A stretch of 64,000 nt of DNA from Apricaphanius iberus. Taxonomy: Eukaryota > Chordata > Actinopteri > Cyprinodontiformes > Aphaniidae. A model generated the notes under the pieces. The model did no database searches. It worked only from the letters and a program-made list of their open reading frames with translations, and was not told the DNA's origin. Location: the NCBI GenBank assembly GCA_028564705.1, contig JAPXFQ010002460.1:434001-498000 (forward strand). Reading direction: 5' to 3'. This document shows, one piece after another, positions 50,302 to 61,294 of this stretch (position 1 is the stretch's first letter; each line of letters begins with the position of its first letter). Both the position numbers and the translations under genes were made by a program.

Positions 50302-52655
50302 TGATGGTGACTCTGGATGAGCTACAGCGGGTCAAACTTTAGGACACTTTGCCACTTTTCTTGTGTAGGTACCGGATCTGTTAGGGTGCCCTGCGCACAC
50401 CACTACGTCGCACACCACTCTGAAAAATGGTCAACTTTACGAGGCAAAATGTTACCAGTTTCTCTGGCAATCATCAAGAGAATGTGACATCTTTTGTGGT
50501 CCTGCTTTTTCACATATACTGTATAAACTTTGGAAATATTTGAGTAGGTTATTATTAACCATATTGTGACACATTTTCCCCCACAAAGGAAAGTTTTTTT
50601 TTCATATAGTCAAGAAATATGATAAATGTTTAATTATATTTAAAATCAATATCTTACTATCTAATATCTAATAACTGGCTCTCAACTCATATATTTAGAT
50701 TTTTGCATGTAGAGTATTCATCTAACATCCCTGGCTGTTGGTATCATTTGAATTCTTCCATATACTTATGCTGTACACTTGCTAAGTGTTATGTGAAGTT
50801 CTTCAAAAAGAACAGTGCAATATGTCAAGGTGCCAACTTGCATCCATCATGTAGTGTAATGTTAGTGCCCAGCCAACTATCATGTAACATGGCGTCAGAG
50901 GCGCGTGCAGGGTCCTGAACGCATTTGGTGCCTAAACCAGAAGAGTGACAAGAAGAATGTTGAGAGCAAGTTTGGCAGAAGCCACATGTGATGGTAGATC
51001 AACACTGCACATCACCCTGAACACACCATTTGCATGTTGGTATCTGCAGGGGGTTTACTGAAGTAAAGCTGAATGGAATGAAATCCTGGAAGACAACCTT
51101 ATCCGGCCAGTTTATGCTTTCAGGTGGGATATATTTTTTGGTAAAAAAAAAAAGGAAAAAGGGAGACGTATGAACAAACACGTAGAATTTGCTTCCTGTT
51201 CTGGTTTCTCTTTATCTGAGCCTGTACAGTATATATTTTGTGTTCTTTTGAAAGGTATTGGATGATATACGGGTGCTAGCCTGCGGTCTTGGGAGGGTCA
51301 TCACAGGCTTCTTGCTGCCCCTCTTGCTTGGAATTCATCCAACACAGCGCTCCAAAAAAACAGGCCTTCCTCTGTTAACTCCTCAGGCAGATTAAGATCG
51401 TCCTGCCATCTCTGTCTCACTCGCTGTCCCTGTCCAGATGCACAAGTTGCTCAACCTTTCAGCTGCCCTTCTTGCTAATATCTACAGGGGTGTACACAAC
51501 AATCAAAGAGCAATGAGAACGAACTAATTCTGTTGCTTTTTTTATTATGGTCATGTGTGTCTCCGTAATTTAGAATTTATAAAGACAGTAAGCATCTTTA
51601 ACGCAGGCCTGTTTCGATTTAAATGCAAACACAGCCATGATACACACTCTGGCTTTCCTCTGTGGAATAGAAATGCTTTTTCCTCTCTCTTTCAAATTGA
51701 GTTCCTCAAACTCTAATTTACAGCAACCCTTTGATGAACTAATGTTTTCAAACTAGACTGCTATAATGAAAAGGGAGTGAGTGCAATTTTAAACAATCCA
51801 AAGCTCTGAACCTTCTGTGACTGTAAACTGTAAAAATGAAACTTTAGAATTTGTATCAGTTACACTTTAAACTTCTGACAGGACCTTAAATAACAGCCAG
51901 GAGAGCGGGATATGGAAAATGTTTACCAGATCAGTTTCATTTCCACCACAACCATCTCTTGCTGGTGACATCAATTCTTCATGTGAGGCATTTACATTTC
52001 CAACAAATACACACGAAATATGCTTTGCTGTCTCAGGCCCTCCCTTGATGACTGGGGTCAATGAGTGTGCATGTTTGTCAGCTCTGATCGTTAATGAAAC
52101 GCTCACACAAATACAGCGCAGGCAAATATTTAGAGGCCAGCCTGGAGATTTCATCACAGACGAAGCTGTGAGTCTTCGGGGAGCGCTGGATTACTTTATT
52201 TGCCAGAAAAGAGCATATACTCAAGATCAAACTTGTCCAGGGCCCTGATAAATGTGGAGGAGCATGAAATATTCTGCATTTGACCGATAACCAGTGTGAT
52301 TTTAATTTAAATCATATGAATCAATGTCTGGCCAGAGCAGAAATAAAATATATTTAAATGAAAACATCTGACTCTAATTGCTTAAGAACAATGTTCTGCA
52401 TAGTGGTTCTAGATTAACCTTGTTTTGATACTGATTTGATTTCTAAGTGTTTGTGTAAGTTTATGCAGGCCCAGTTTGTGCAAAGTCATGGCACTAAGAT
52501 TTTACTCCGAAAATTTGCTATAGTTTTAAAAGTATTCACTCGCCTGCCTTCAGATACGTACAAACTTGAGTTATATCCCGTTCTTAATTATATTTATTTT
52601 AATATAATGCTGGCCCATACTTTGCAGTTTTGATAGCTTCTACTTGTCTGGAATG
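50302..52655. other. Non-coding sequence, no gene seen
   Basis: Unique sequence. 51.87-52.26 kb has balanced composition and short ORFs on both strands, none recognisable. Confidence 0.45.
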
Positions 52656-52658
52656 TCT

Positions 52659-53543
52659 GATCTTCCTTAAAAGGGAAGTTATATTTTTTTAACCTTGGCC
52701 TTATGTTTTTGTTTTTTGTGTGTTTTTTTTTTCAAATATTACATCAATTTTCTCACCCAGACAATTTTGGAGCCACTTGGATTCCTTAGGGAGAAGTTTA
52801 TATCCAGTCGCAATTAAGCATATATCCATAAAACGGGAGCCAATATCTGCCCTAAAATTCCTTCATTTAACCATTTTTTTGTTATGAATAGTTAGCGATA
52901 TTCCCCTGTGAGTTCTGAACGTCTCGGAGGTGCTATGATATTATCTTCTGGGGGTTTTACAGGCTTTTAATGTAACTGATTCCAACTTACACCAACCTGC
53001 CATCTGCCATTGCAGCTTTAGTCAGTGTATGTTGTGAAAACTGAGCCTTAGTCCAATAGGCCATTCAGTTAGTGCAGTTTGGAAATATGCAAACTCAAAC
53101 AATGTTGATGTCTGCAGTCGCAAGTTCTGTCTTTCCGAGCGTCGTACAGCACAGAGTGAATGCTTAGACTACAACTTGGCTGGAGCATGGCGGTGACATA
53201 ACTCTAATTGCACGATAGTGTAGTTGTATTATAGCCTGTAAATCACCCCAGAACAAATAAGCTCTTCCAAAACGTTCTGAACTCTGAAGGCAGTCGTGCT
53301 AGCATTTAATAACAAAACTTTGGATAAATGAAGGAGTTTTGGGGCAGATAACGCCTTATTACAGGCAGCAAATCTCCTGTATTGATTGACTCCCATTTTG
53401 TGGACACACTCTGATCACAATTGGATATAAACTTCTCCCAATGGAATCCAAGTGGCTCCAAAATTGTCTGGGTGAGTAAATTAACATAATATTGAAAAAC
53501 AGTACAGGTTGAAATAACATGAACTTCCCCTTTAAGGAAGATC
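52659..53543. mobile_element. Foldback element with inverted arms of about 330 bp
   Basis: The left end GATCTTCCTTAAAAGGGAAG is mirrored at the right end (reverse complement GATCTTCCTTAAAGGGGAAG). Matching continues inward: 'cccagacaattttggagcca' at 52757 pairs with 'tggctccaaaattgtctggg' at 53453, and then through the 'ctccttcattta', 'gagttctgaacg' and 'tttacaggct' blocks to about 52985 and 53215. The total is about 885 bp with a short centre and no ORF. This is a MITE/foldback structure. Target duplications are unclear. Confidence 0.8.
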
Positions 53544-53742
53544 ACACTCCTAAATTCTATGGAAATACATCCCACACATAGAAGTTAGAAACGTAATATT
53601 TGCTAAAAATATGGTCATGGTTGAAAAAAAAAGAAGTGCATCTTTGAGGTCAGACACGGATGTTAGTGTCCACACTCATTTATTTAAAGTTTGTTATTTC
53701 ACCCAATATCGGGATTCTGTAAACCCCAGTCAAGGTTTTCTA

Positions 53743-54432
53743 CACTCAAAAAAAACCTGCTGGGTGAACATAATAAAATTATGTAAATAATTTCCACCCA
53801 ACTGATTTGGGTCGATTTGGAAATACAGAATTTTGTTGAGTGAACTAAATGTAAACATTGTGGGTCAACCTAATGCATTTGGGTTGGTATAAGTCTCAAA
53901 AATGAAAAGCAGGGAGTGGGACTTGAGATCAGAAAAGGGCCTCTGTTTTCTAAGCACCTGCACTAACCACTTTGTTACACAATAACTCAGAAAACTGGTA
54001 TTTAATAACACACATTAATTTGTTTCAAGTGTTAATAAAACATGATAATGTTTCAGTAATACAATTACGTCACTTTTTTCATGAAAAAAAGTGAATTGGC
54101 AGGTCTTTATACTGTAATATAATAATATTTAGTTAACATGGAAAATGAAGGCATATCTATTATTATATACAAGTTTTCTGAATGATTATGTAGCAAAGTC
54201 TTTAGTGCAGGTGCTCAGGAAACAGAGGCCCTTTTCTGAGTTTGAGTCCCATCCCTTGCTTTTTATTTTTGAGTCTTATAGCAACCCAGATTTATTAAGT
54301 TGACCCAAAATGTTTACATTTAGTTCACTCAACAAAATTGTTTATTGCTAAACCGACCCAAATCAGTTAGGTGGAAACGATTTACATAATCTTATTATGT
54401 TCACCCAGCAAGTTTTTTTTTTTTTTGGAGTG
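53743..54432. mobile_element. Foldback MITE with arms of about 255 bp and TA flanks
   Basis: The left end CACTCAAAAAAAACC and the right end (reverse complement CACTCCAAAAAAAAAA) are each flanked outside by TA (53741-53742, 54433-54434). The arms 53743-53998 and about 54170-54432 pair over their length, for example 'gctgggtgaacataataa' with 'ttattatgttcacccagc', and 'gggcctctgttttctaagca' with its diverged mirror. The centre is about 170 bp. A TA duplication would suit a Tc1/mariner-mobilised element. No ORF is present. Confidence 0.85.
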
Positions 54433-54439
54433 TACACTG

Positions 54440-55130
54440 AACTTGCTCATCCATGTCTTTCCGAACCTCGCTTTGTGTACTGGTGAGAAGCCATGTTAGA
54501 ACAGGAAGGGGCCGTCTCCAAACTCTTCCTTTAAAACTTCAACGATTAAGAGTTCCTTTCACTGAACTCAAGGGCCAAACCCTGAAAAACAACCCAACAA
54601 TAAAACCTCACAAAGTAGAACGACAAATGCTGTTCCTGTTGGAAATCCCAAACCTAAACTAGTCCATTGGCTGACCAGACAAGCAAGTATGATTAATCTG
54701 CGGAGAGATCACACCTCCACTTTTCTCGAGTTCATCCCCACTTCCAAAATTTTACATTACTCTTGGTGATGCAAAGCTTAAATAGAACTGTTTGGCTAAG
54801 AAAACCTATTCCATAAAACCTTCTACACACTGTAGTTCTTGGAAGTGAGCAGCTGTTGATACCGATCATTTTTGATTGTGGTATGCCTTGCGGAAAAGGG
54901 CGTATTGTGTCAGGTGACACAATGCTATTATGACTGCTAAAAATAAAAATTAGTTTTTGCTTATTTTTTTCTAGAATTGTTAAATGATAAAATATAATTA
55001 TGTCCTCCCTGTCATACTGGTTTCTCATGAATACATTATTCCATTATGGGTATCTGTAATGTTTGGTGGTCTGTCTTGAGTGACGAAAACTTTTATGTTG
55101 CATTCAGAGTCTCACCTGCATTTAGGTCTG
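54440..55130. other. Non-coding sequence between transposons
   Basis: AT-rich, no recognised gene. The last 30 bp ('cctgcatttaggtctgg') resemble part of a minus-strand Tc1 transposase gene, truncated where the LINE tail begins. This is a short and weak match. Confidence 0.35.
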
Positions 55131-55135
55131 GATTT

Positions 55136-55167
55136 TCAGAATCAGAATCAGAATCAGAATCAGAATC
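55136..55167. repeat. LINE 3' tail, (CAGAAT)n on plus strand
   Basis: About five TGATTC/GAATCA hexamers at the 3' terminus of the minus-strand LINE. Such repeats act as the priming junction in L2/CR1-group retrotransposition. Confidence 0.85.
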
Positions 55168-55444
55168 AGTTTATTGGCCAAGTATGTCACATACAAGGAA
55201 TTTGACTCCGGCAAACTTTTTCCTCCAGTACAGAACTTGAATAAGTGAAATAAAAAAAAAAAAAATAAATAAAAAAATTAAAAAAAGAAAAATATGAACA
55301 AAAATAAGTAAAAATACAAATAAATATCAGATCGTAAATAATAAAGGATAATATATACACCAAGCCGGGGTTATTTTACAGTGAGTATGTACAGAAGTGC
55401 AGAGTTATAGTTTATTGTTATGTGAGTGCACTCACACACTGTGA

Positions 55445-58384
55445 CTAGACAGAGTTCGTCAGAGCGACAGCCTGGGGGAAAAAACTGTTTTTGTGTCGGG
55501 TGGTTTTGGCGTACAACGCTCTGTAACGCCGACCTGAGGGGAGGAGCCTAAACAGATTGTGGCCAGGGTGTGAGGGGTCAGTGGTGATTTTCCTGGCCCG
55601 CTTCCTGACCCTGGCCCGGAATAGGTCCTGAATGGAGGGAAGATCGGTTCCTATGATCCTCTCTGCAGTCCTGACTGTTCTCTGCAGTCTGTCCTTGTCT
55701 TGCCTGGTGGCGGATCCGAACCAGACAGAGATGGATGAGGTCAGGACAGACTGGACTATTGCTGTGTAGAAGATGATCAGCAGCTCCTGGGGCAGGTTGA
55801 ACTTCCTGAGCTGACGCAGAAAGTACAGCCTTTGCTGGGCCTTTTTCCTTATTATGTTGATGTGTGAGGTCCACTTCAGGTCCCGTGTGATGGTGGATCC
55901 TAGGAACCTGAAAGACTCCACTGTGGGGACTGGCTTGTTGAGGATCATGAGAGGAGATGTTGATGGTGGTCTCTTCCTGAAGTCCACTGTCATCTCCACA
56001 GTTTTGAGCGGGTTTAGCTCCAGGTGGTTCTGACTGCACCAGAGAACCAGCTGTTCCACTTCCTTTCTGTACACAGACTCGTCGCCGTCGCGGATGAGTC
56101 CAATGACGGTGGTGTCATCTGCAAACTTCAGGAGTTTCACAGAAGGGTCCCTCGACGTGCAGTCAGTGGTGTAAAGGGAGAAGAGCAGTGGGGAGAGAAC
56201 ACATCCCTGGGGGGCGCCGATGCTGAGGGAACGGGAGCTGGATGTGAACTTACCCAGTTTCACCTGCTGCCTCCTGTCAGTCAGGAAACTGGTAATCCAC
56301 TGACAGGTGGAGGGAGGCACGGTGAGCTGGGACAGTTTTTGGTGGAGGAGCTCTGGGACAATGGTGTTAAACGCAGAGCTGAAGTCCACAAACAGGACCC
56401 GAGCGTAGGTACCTGCAGAGTCTAGATGGTGCAGGATGTAGTGTAGAGCCATGTTGACGGCATCATCCACTGACCTGTTTGATCTGTAGGCGAACTGCAG
56501 GGGGTCTAGCAGGGGATCTGTGATGTCCTTCAGGTGGGTCAGTACCAGACGCTCAAAGGATTTCATGACCACAGATGTTAGGGCAACTGGTCTGTAGTCA
56601 TTTAATCCAGTGACTGGGGACTTCTTGGGAACCGGTATGATGGTGGAGCGTTTGAGGCAGGAGGGGACCTCACACAGCTCCAGGGAGTTATTGAAGATCT
56701 GGGTGAAGATGGGAGCCAGCTGGTCAGCACAGAATTTCAGAGAGGCTGGGGACACTCCGTCTGGTCCCTGAGCCTTTTTAATTTTCTGTCTCTGAAATAG
56801 CTGGCGCACGTCCTGTTCGCAGATCGTCAAGGCAGGTACGTGGGTGGTTTGGGGTGAAGCTGGGTCTTTTGTGATGGAGATGGTGGGGGAGGTGGGAGGT
56901 GTGAAAGTCCTTTCAAACCTGGAAAAGAAGTCGTTGAGGTCCTCAGCCAGGCGGGGGCTCTCCACAGGGTGGGGGGATGGTCTCCTACAGTTAGTAATGG
57001 TCTGCAGGTAGCTCCAAACTGCAGAGGGGTCGTTAGCAGAAAAACGGTCCTTAAGCTTAGCACTGTAGTTCCTCTTTGCTGCCTTGATCTCCTTTGTCAG
57101 CTTGTTCCTGGCCTGCTTGTACAGGTCCCGATCCCCACTCCTGTAGGCCTCCTCCTTGTCCTGGCGTAGCCGTCTCAGTTCTGCAGTGAACCACGGTTTA
57201 TTGTTTTTGAATGAGCAGAAGGTTTTGGTCTGCACACACATGTCCTCACAAAAGCTGATGTAGGATGTCACAGTGTCGGTCAGTTCATCCAGGGATGAAG
57301 CCGCTGCTTCAAAGACGCTCCAGTCAGTGCAGTCAAAGCAGGCCTGTAGCTGCATCTTTGACTCATCAGTCCATCTCCTCACAGTTCTTACTACAGGCTT
57401 AGCAGATTTCAGCTTCTGCCTGTAAGATGGGATGAGGTGGACCAGGCAGTGGTCGGAAAGTCCCAAAGCAGCACGGGGGACAGAGCGATATGCATTTTTT
57501 ATTGTGGTGTAGCAGTGATCTAAAGTGTTCATGTCCCTGGTGGGACACGTCACATGTTGTTTATATTTAGGCAGTTCAAGTTTGAGATTAGCTCTGTTAA
57601 AATCCCCGAGAACGATTAGCAGAGAGTCCGGGTGATTTTTCTCCACTTCTGTGATCTGATCGGCGAGGTGATGTAATGCCTCCGTCACACACGCCTGCGG
57701 TGGAATGTATACAGCGACCAGCACAAACGAGGCGAACTCCCGCGGTGAATAAAATGGTCTACAGTTTATGAAGAACGACTCAAGGTGAGGGCTGCATGTC
57801 TTCTTTAACACTGTGACATCTGTGCACCAACCTTCGTTAATGTAGAAGCACGTTCCACCTCCCTTTGATTTCCCAGTCAGCTCCGCGCAGCGGTCCGCTC
57901 TGAACAGCTGGAAGCCTGGCAGCTTTAGAGCGCTGTCCGGGATGAGTTCACTGGACCAGGTTTCAGTGAAGCAAAAGGCGGCAGAACGACTAAAGTCTGA
58001 GTTCTTGGATAGGAGAAGGAGCAATTCATCCATTTTGTTAGGCAGAGAGCGGACGTTCCCCAGGTGTATGGATGGGAGAGCGGTGCGTAATCCCCGCTGT
58101 CGCAGCTTGACGAGCACACCAGCCCGTTTCCCGCGTCGTCGTCTCCGTCTAAATCCACAGAACGCTGCTGCTCCTCCGATCAGAATCTCCATAAAGCAGT
58201 CAGGTTGTGTAAAGACCGGTGAAAAAAGTCCGGCACTGGATAGCCCAATTTTTAAAAGTTCCTCTCTGCTAATTTTAATAGCAGAGGGAGTGCAGAAAAC
58301 TACGCAAAAAAGTAAAACAGTAACTAGTACCAGAGAGCGAAGTGCCGAGGCGTCCATACGCGGCGCCATCTTGCATTGGACCAT
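55445..58384 (-). CDS. LINE polyprotein: APE-type endonuclease plus reverse transcriptase
   Basis: A 979-codon uninterrupted ORF. It encodes the protein that nicks target DNA and reverse-transcribes the element's RNA there. Residues 1-35 include a hydrophobic stretch (about 16-31), and 79-84 is an arginine cluster. The endonuclease spans about 105-315: NVRSLPNKMDE (110-120), FTETW with the catalytic Glu near 141, LGDFN near 259-263, and LSDHCLV near 309-315. A linker follows to about 520. The reverse transcriptase spans about 535-835: QGPDGVSP (539-546), FVDFSSAFNT (665-674), GAPQGCVLSPLLF (723-735) and the active-site FADD (754-757). The C-terminal part is the usual thumb/connector region of this group. 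No separate ORF1 is visible, fitting single-ORF L2 elements. Clade placement between L2 and Rex1 is not certain. The ATG at 58384 gives the longest frame; a second in-frame ATG (residue 6) overlaps the AAGATGGCG motif. Confidence 0.92.
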   Translation of the reverse strand: MVQCKMAPRMDASALRSLVLVTVLLFCVVFCTPSAIKISREELLKIGLSSAGLFSPVFTQPDCFMEILIGGAAAFCGFRRRRRRGKRAGVLVKLRQRGLRTALPSIHLGNVRSLPNKMDELLLLLSKNSDFSRSAAFCFTETWSSELIPDSALKLPGFQLFRADRCAELTGKSKGGGTCFYINEGWCTDVTVLKKTCSPHLESFFINCRPFYSPREFASFVLVAVYIPPQACVTEALHHLADQITEVEKNHPDSLLIVLGDFNRANLKLELPKYKQHVTCPTRDMNTLDHCYTTIKNAYRSVPRAALGLSDHCLVHLIPSYRQKLKSAKPVVRTVRRWTDESKMQLQACFDCTDWSVFEAAASSLDELTDTVTSYISFCEDMCVQTKTFCSFKNNKPWFTAELRRLRQDKEEAYRSGDRDLYKQARNKLTKEIKAAKRNYSAKLKDRFSANDPSAVWSYLQTITNCRRPSPHPVESPRLAEDLNDFFSRFERTFTPPTSPTISITKDPASPQTTHVPALTICEQDVRQLFQRQKIKKAQGPDGVSPASLKFCADQLAPIFTQIFNNSLELCEVPSCLKRSTIIPVPKKSPVTGLNDYRPVALTSVVMKSFERLVLTHLKDITDPLLDPLQFAYRSNRSVDDAVNMALHYILHHLDSAGTYARVLFVDFSSAFNTIVPELLHQKLSQLTVPPSTCQWITSFLTDRRQQVKLGKFTSSSRSLSIGAPQGCVLSPLLFSLYTTDCTSRDPSVKLLKFADDTTVIGLIRDGDESVYRKEVEQLVLWCSQNHLELNPLKTVEMTVDFRKRPPSTSPLMILNKPVPTVESFRFLGSTITRDLKWTSHINIIRKKAQQRLYFLRQLRKFNLPQELLIIFYTAIVQSVLTSSISVWFGSATRQDKDRLQRTVRTAERIIGTDLPSIQDLFRARVRKRARKITTDPSHPGHNLFRLLPSGRRYRALYAKTTRHKNSFFPQAVALTNSV

Positions 58385-58414
58385 TTCTGCTTCCTAACTT
58401 TCACAAGAATACAC

Positions 58415-58660
58415 TCTTAAATAAAGCATCACCACTGCATGATGTAGCCACCACCATGCTTTACAGTGTAGATAATTCATTTTCAGCGGGAATAATGGTG
58501 TTAGTTTTTCATCATACATGGCGTTTTGAAGTTTAACTTTGGTTAAGTCTTTTCACAACTTCTTACCTATTATGTTGTGAACATATGTTTTCAAGACTTG
58601 ACACAGATTCTCAATCGGATTTACATTTGACCATTTTGGTATTTTGGTATCAAAAGAGCA
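58415..58660 (-). mobile_element. Tc1-like transposon relic fragments
   Basis: 'actgcatgatgtagccacca' and 'ccatgctttacagtgtag', then 'catcatacatggcg', are the antisense of the fish Tc1 transposase region encoding the HHVMLWG-type block. 'caagacttgacacagattct' followed by 'caatcggattta' at 58591-58623 is another Tc1 antisense block. The two occur in the opposite order to that in one element, so this is two relics or a rearranged one. The sequence is heavily decayed. Confidence 0.55.
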
Positions 58661-58664
58661 GAGA

Positions 58665-59460
58665 CCCACAAACTTCAATCTGCTGATAAGTATTTTTCAA
58701 GCTTTCAGTCAGAGACTTTCTTCAGGAATAATTCCTGAATTAGGAATAATTCCTAATTCCCAGTGTGAGTTTTTCCAAATTATTTTGTGAATCTATGCTA
58801 GAACTCCTGTGAGCAAAACAATAAAATATGAGAAATAATAAAATGTCAGGCCTACTGAGCTATAATGTAGAAAATTATTCTGATAAGATAGAATTTGGGG
58901 AACTACTGCTGCCTACAGGTTTGGAATGCCTATGAATGTGCTTCACAATGAACTTGCGTGGTTAGGTGTGGATCGACGTTTTTTTTTGTTTCTGAAAAAC
59001 AAAAATGGTTTTGACCCAAGTGTTTTTCTTGATGGGAGGTTGGGTATTTTGTTTTACAAATCCCCTGCTATGTGTGTACATCGCCTCAATTTGAAAACAG
59101 TTAATGAAAATACATTGTTTTAAAAACAGCAAAAATACTTTAAAAGTATTCTTGCAAGAAAGGTGCTGTCTTTTCTTATCCAGCATAAATGCTCCTGAGG
59201 ACATCTCCACATTTTCCAAGAAACCCTGTTCATCATAGAAAAAGAGAGAGAGAGAGAGTGAGAGAGAAAGAGAGATAGCAAAGAGAAGGGATACTAGTGT
59301 TTCTGTGTCACCTGTAGAAGTTTTCCAAACTTACCAAGCGTCCAGTGGAAGAAGCTTCCTGTGTTTAGAGTTCATAGTGTGTTTGTCCATGTGTCCATGT
59401 GTTTACAGTGTAGCTAAGACACATATTACCCACATGGTAAAGGGTCTGCATTTGTAAAGC
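58665..59460. other. Non-coding sequence, no gene seen
   Basis: AT-rich. Contains a small tandem duplication of 'aggaataattcct' near 58.72-58.76 kb and a GA tract at about 59241-59275. Confidence 0.5.
59241..59275. repeat. (GA)n microsatellite, imperfect
   Basis: GA run with TGAG and AAAG interruptions. Confidence 0.8.
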
Positions 59461-59565
59461 TATTTTTCAGCCAGAGGACCACAACATCCTTTACACTACA
59501 TTCAGGCATTCATCCATTCACGCACACATTCAAACACCGGCGAGGCTCCCAGAGACAGGCAGCCA
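59440..59565. repeat. Dispersed fish repeat fragment
   Basis: 'tttacactacattcaggcat' followed by 'tcatccattcacgcacacat' and 'tcaaacaccggcgaggct' is the antisense of the '...gtgtgaatgggtgaatg...agtgtaaag' tail that also ends the SINE-like insertion at 61.87-62.13 kb. Confidence 0.6.
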
Positions 59566-60069
59566 GTTTGGCTCTCTAACAACCACCAGCAGGATTACAG
59601 GAGGAATTCCTACCACGCCACCGTCGGCCCACCTTGTAAATGTAAAAGTCAAAGCAACAGCAGTGGGACGGAGTGTACTCCCTCTTGTCAGAGATAGCTG
59701 TTAGGTAAGCCAACCGCTTGTTACTACAGAAATACTGCAGGCCTAAGTGCTCCTGTTTCACCCAGAGCTTTATAAAGATTGAGTGTGAGTCCGACATTCC
59801 ACTTGAAAATAGCTGCTGACTTACTGCCTAGTTTTATAGGAATGTCTAGGCATAGAACCTCGCAAAACATTGTGTTTCGATTAGAAATCTTGGGATATTT
59901 GATTTTGAATGTGCAGCAGTTGAACATTTGACCCAACAGTAGGATGTTTTCTCTAAGCTTTTGAGGAAATTGTCCTTCCCCCAGAACAGTGGAGAGATAC
60001 TCAGGCACTAGAACTCCTGTCATCTTACCTTTCCACTAAAGTCCATATTTCTTGCATAGAGTGCTATCA

Positions 60070-60300
60070 TATTTAGGTATTACCTATCAATTGGTTTCTA
60101 ATCACAGTAACGAGGCAGCTAGCTGGCTGGTGACAGAGCGCTAACGGCCTCCTAGGGAACATTAAGGAGGTTGGGTTATGCACTGAGCCGTTAACTATCT
60201 ACAGGCACTGGCTAATGGCTCCAAATGACCTCCTCTGTGGCTATTAGCACATAATTAGAACCTGCAGACCAGTGGTGACCTCCGCCGGACACACGTGATT
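60070..60300. promoter_or_regulatory. Possible conserved non-coding element (unverified)
   Basis: Unique, repeat-free block ('cgctaacggcctcctaggg', 'gagccgttaactatctacag') directly upstream of the microexon candidate. Intronic conservation often surrounds regulated microexons. This is inference from texture and position only. Confidence 0.2.
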
Positions 60301-60429
60301 ACTCCTTCTCTCTGTGTTTTGCCTTACTCACACCTTGCATCCTTTCCATTTTTGCACTTCATTCCATATGTCTCGGTATTTCTTTCTAGTGGTATTCCTT
60401 TTCCTCATCATCCTTTTTTCCTACAACAG

Positions 60430-60467
60430 GGTTACACCCCCCTCCACACCAAGTGGGAAGACTACAG
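60430..60467 (+). CDS. Candidate 38-nt microexon, host gene unknown
   Basis: A long pyrimidine-rich tract (60380-60420) leads to CCTACAACAG, then 38 nt (GGTTACACCCCCCTCCACAC through AAGACTACAG), then a donor GTAAAT. Acceptor and donor both look plausible. The block is not a multiple of three. One frame reads VTPPSTPSGKTTG and another GYTPLHTKWEDYR. I recognise neither, and a chance arrangement of splice-like sites is quite possible in 64 kb. Confidence 0.25.
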
Positions 60468-61290
60468 GTAAATTGTATCTTTTTCAAGTAATGCAGCATG
60501 GTAAAGTATGCTAGCATAGATTTTGATTATTATAGTATTTTTATTGTTATGGCAGATTCAGTTACTTTTAGTATAAAAAAAAAATCTTCCCCTCTCCTCC
60601 GAATACAAGCCCATCTTTGACCTGATTCAGCAGCCCTCTATACTAGCAGAAGCAGCTAACAGAAGATAAAGAGTACTGTCCAGCCACACCACAAAGGGAT
60701 TCAGTCACAGTGAACCTTGTGTACACTTTAGAAACTATCTCCCATTACCTAGGACAAAAGAGGACCATACTAGAGTCAGCTCCGAAACAGCAGGAAATCA
60801 GTGAAAAGATAACAAAAGGAATGTGATTTGTGTGTGAGGGAAAACTGCAACACAGTACCAGCTACTTAAATTATCAACAAATTATCTCTATCTCCTGTGG
60901 GAATTATGTGGGATATTTGTAACAAGCATTCAAGGACAAGAGAGGCTTGTGTTCAAACTATGGGATTAATACTGAACACAAAACAAAATCCTGAGCCACT
61001 ATCTTTCCAGGTCATCATTTAGCCTTGGACATAAGAAACAGGTACATGTGCTCACTTCAGATACAGATGAGGAAGGTTCAGGAGTGCATTTCTGTGGCGT
61101 GTTCATACTGCTGCGCTGCTAGTTTGGCACAACAGCAGCAAGTATATTAATTTCGAGGGGAAAAAAAGGGAAACACTATTCATTTTTCCTCTATTTTTCC
61201 TCTGCAAAATACTCCTTGAACGTGTTCACATGATGTTCTTATACAACCTCAAAAATTTGGCTTCCACGTGTATTAAGCCCACCTAATTTT
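60468..61290. other. Non-coding sequence, no gene seen
   Basis: Unique AT-rich sequence without recognised ORFs or repeats. Confidence 0.5.
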
Positions 61291-61294
61291 AATG

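Larger units (their letters stand above)
55131..58390 (-). mobile_element. Near-full-length L2-type non-LTR retrotransposon
   Basis: Read on the minus strand, the element begins close to an AAGATGGCG motif (58363-58373), carries one long intact ORF, has a 3' untranslated region of about 300 bp with A/T-rich low-complexity sequence (55245-55325), and ends 'cttggccaataaactgattc' followed by about five TGATTC units (55136-55167). A short tandem-repeat tail instead of poly(A) is typical of L2/CR1-group LINEs. The 5' boundary is taken just upstream of the ATG and could lie a few tens of bases further. No clear target duplication was found. The intact ORF implies a recent insertion. Confidence 0.85.

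Noticed and set aside
56024..56425. 133-codon plus-strand ORF inside the LINE
   Set aside because: Antisense shadow of the reverse transcriptase frame.
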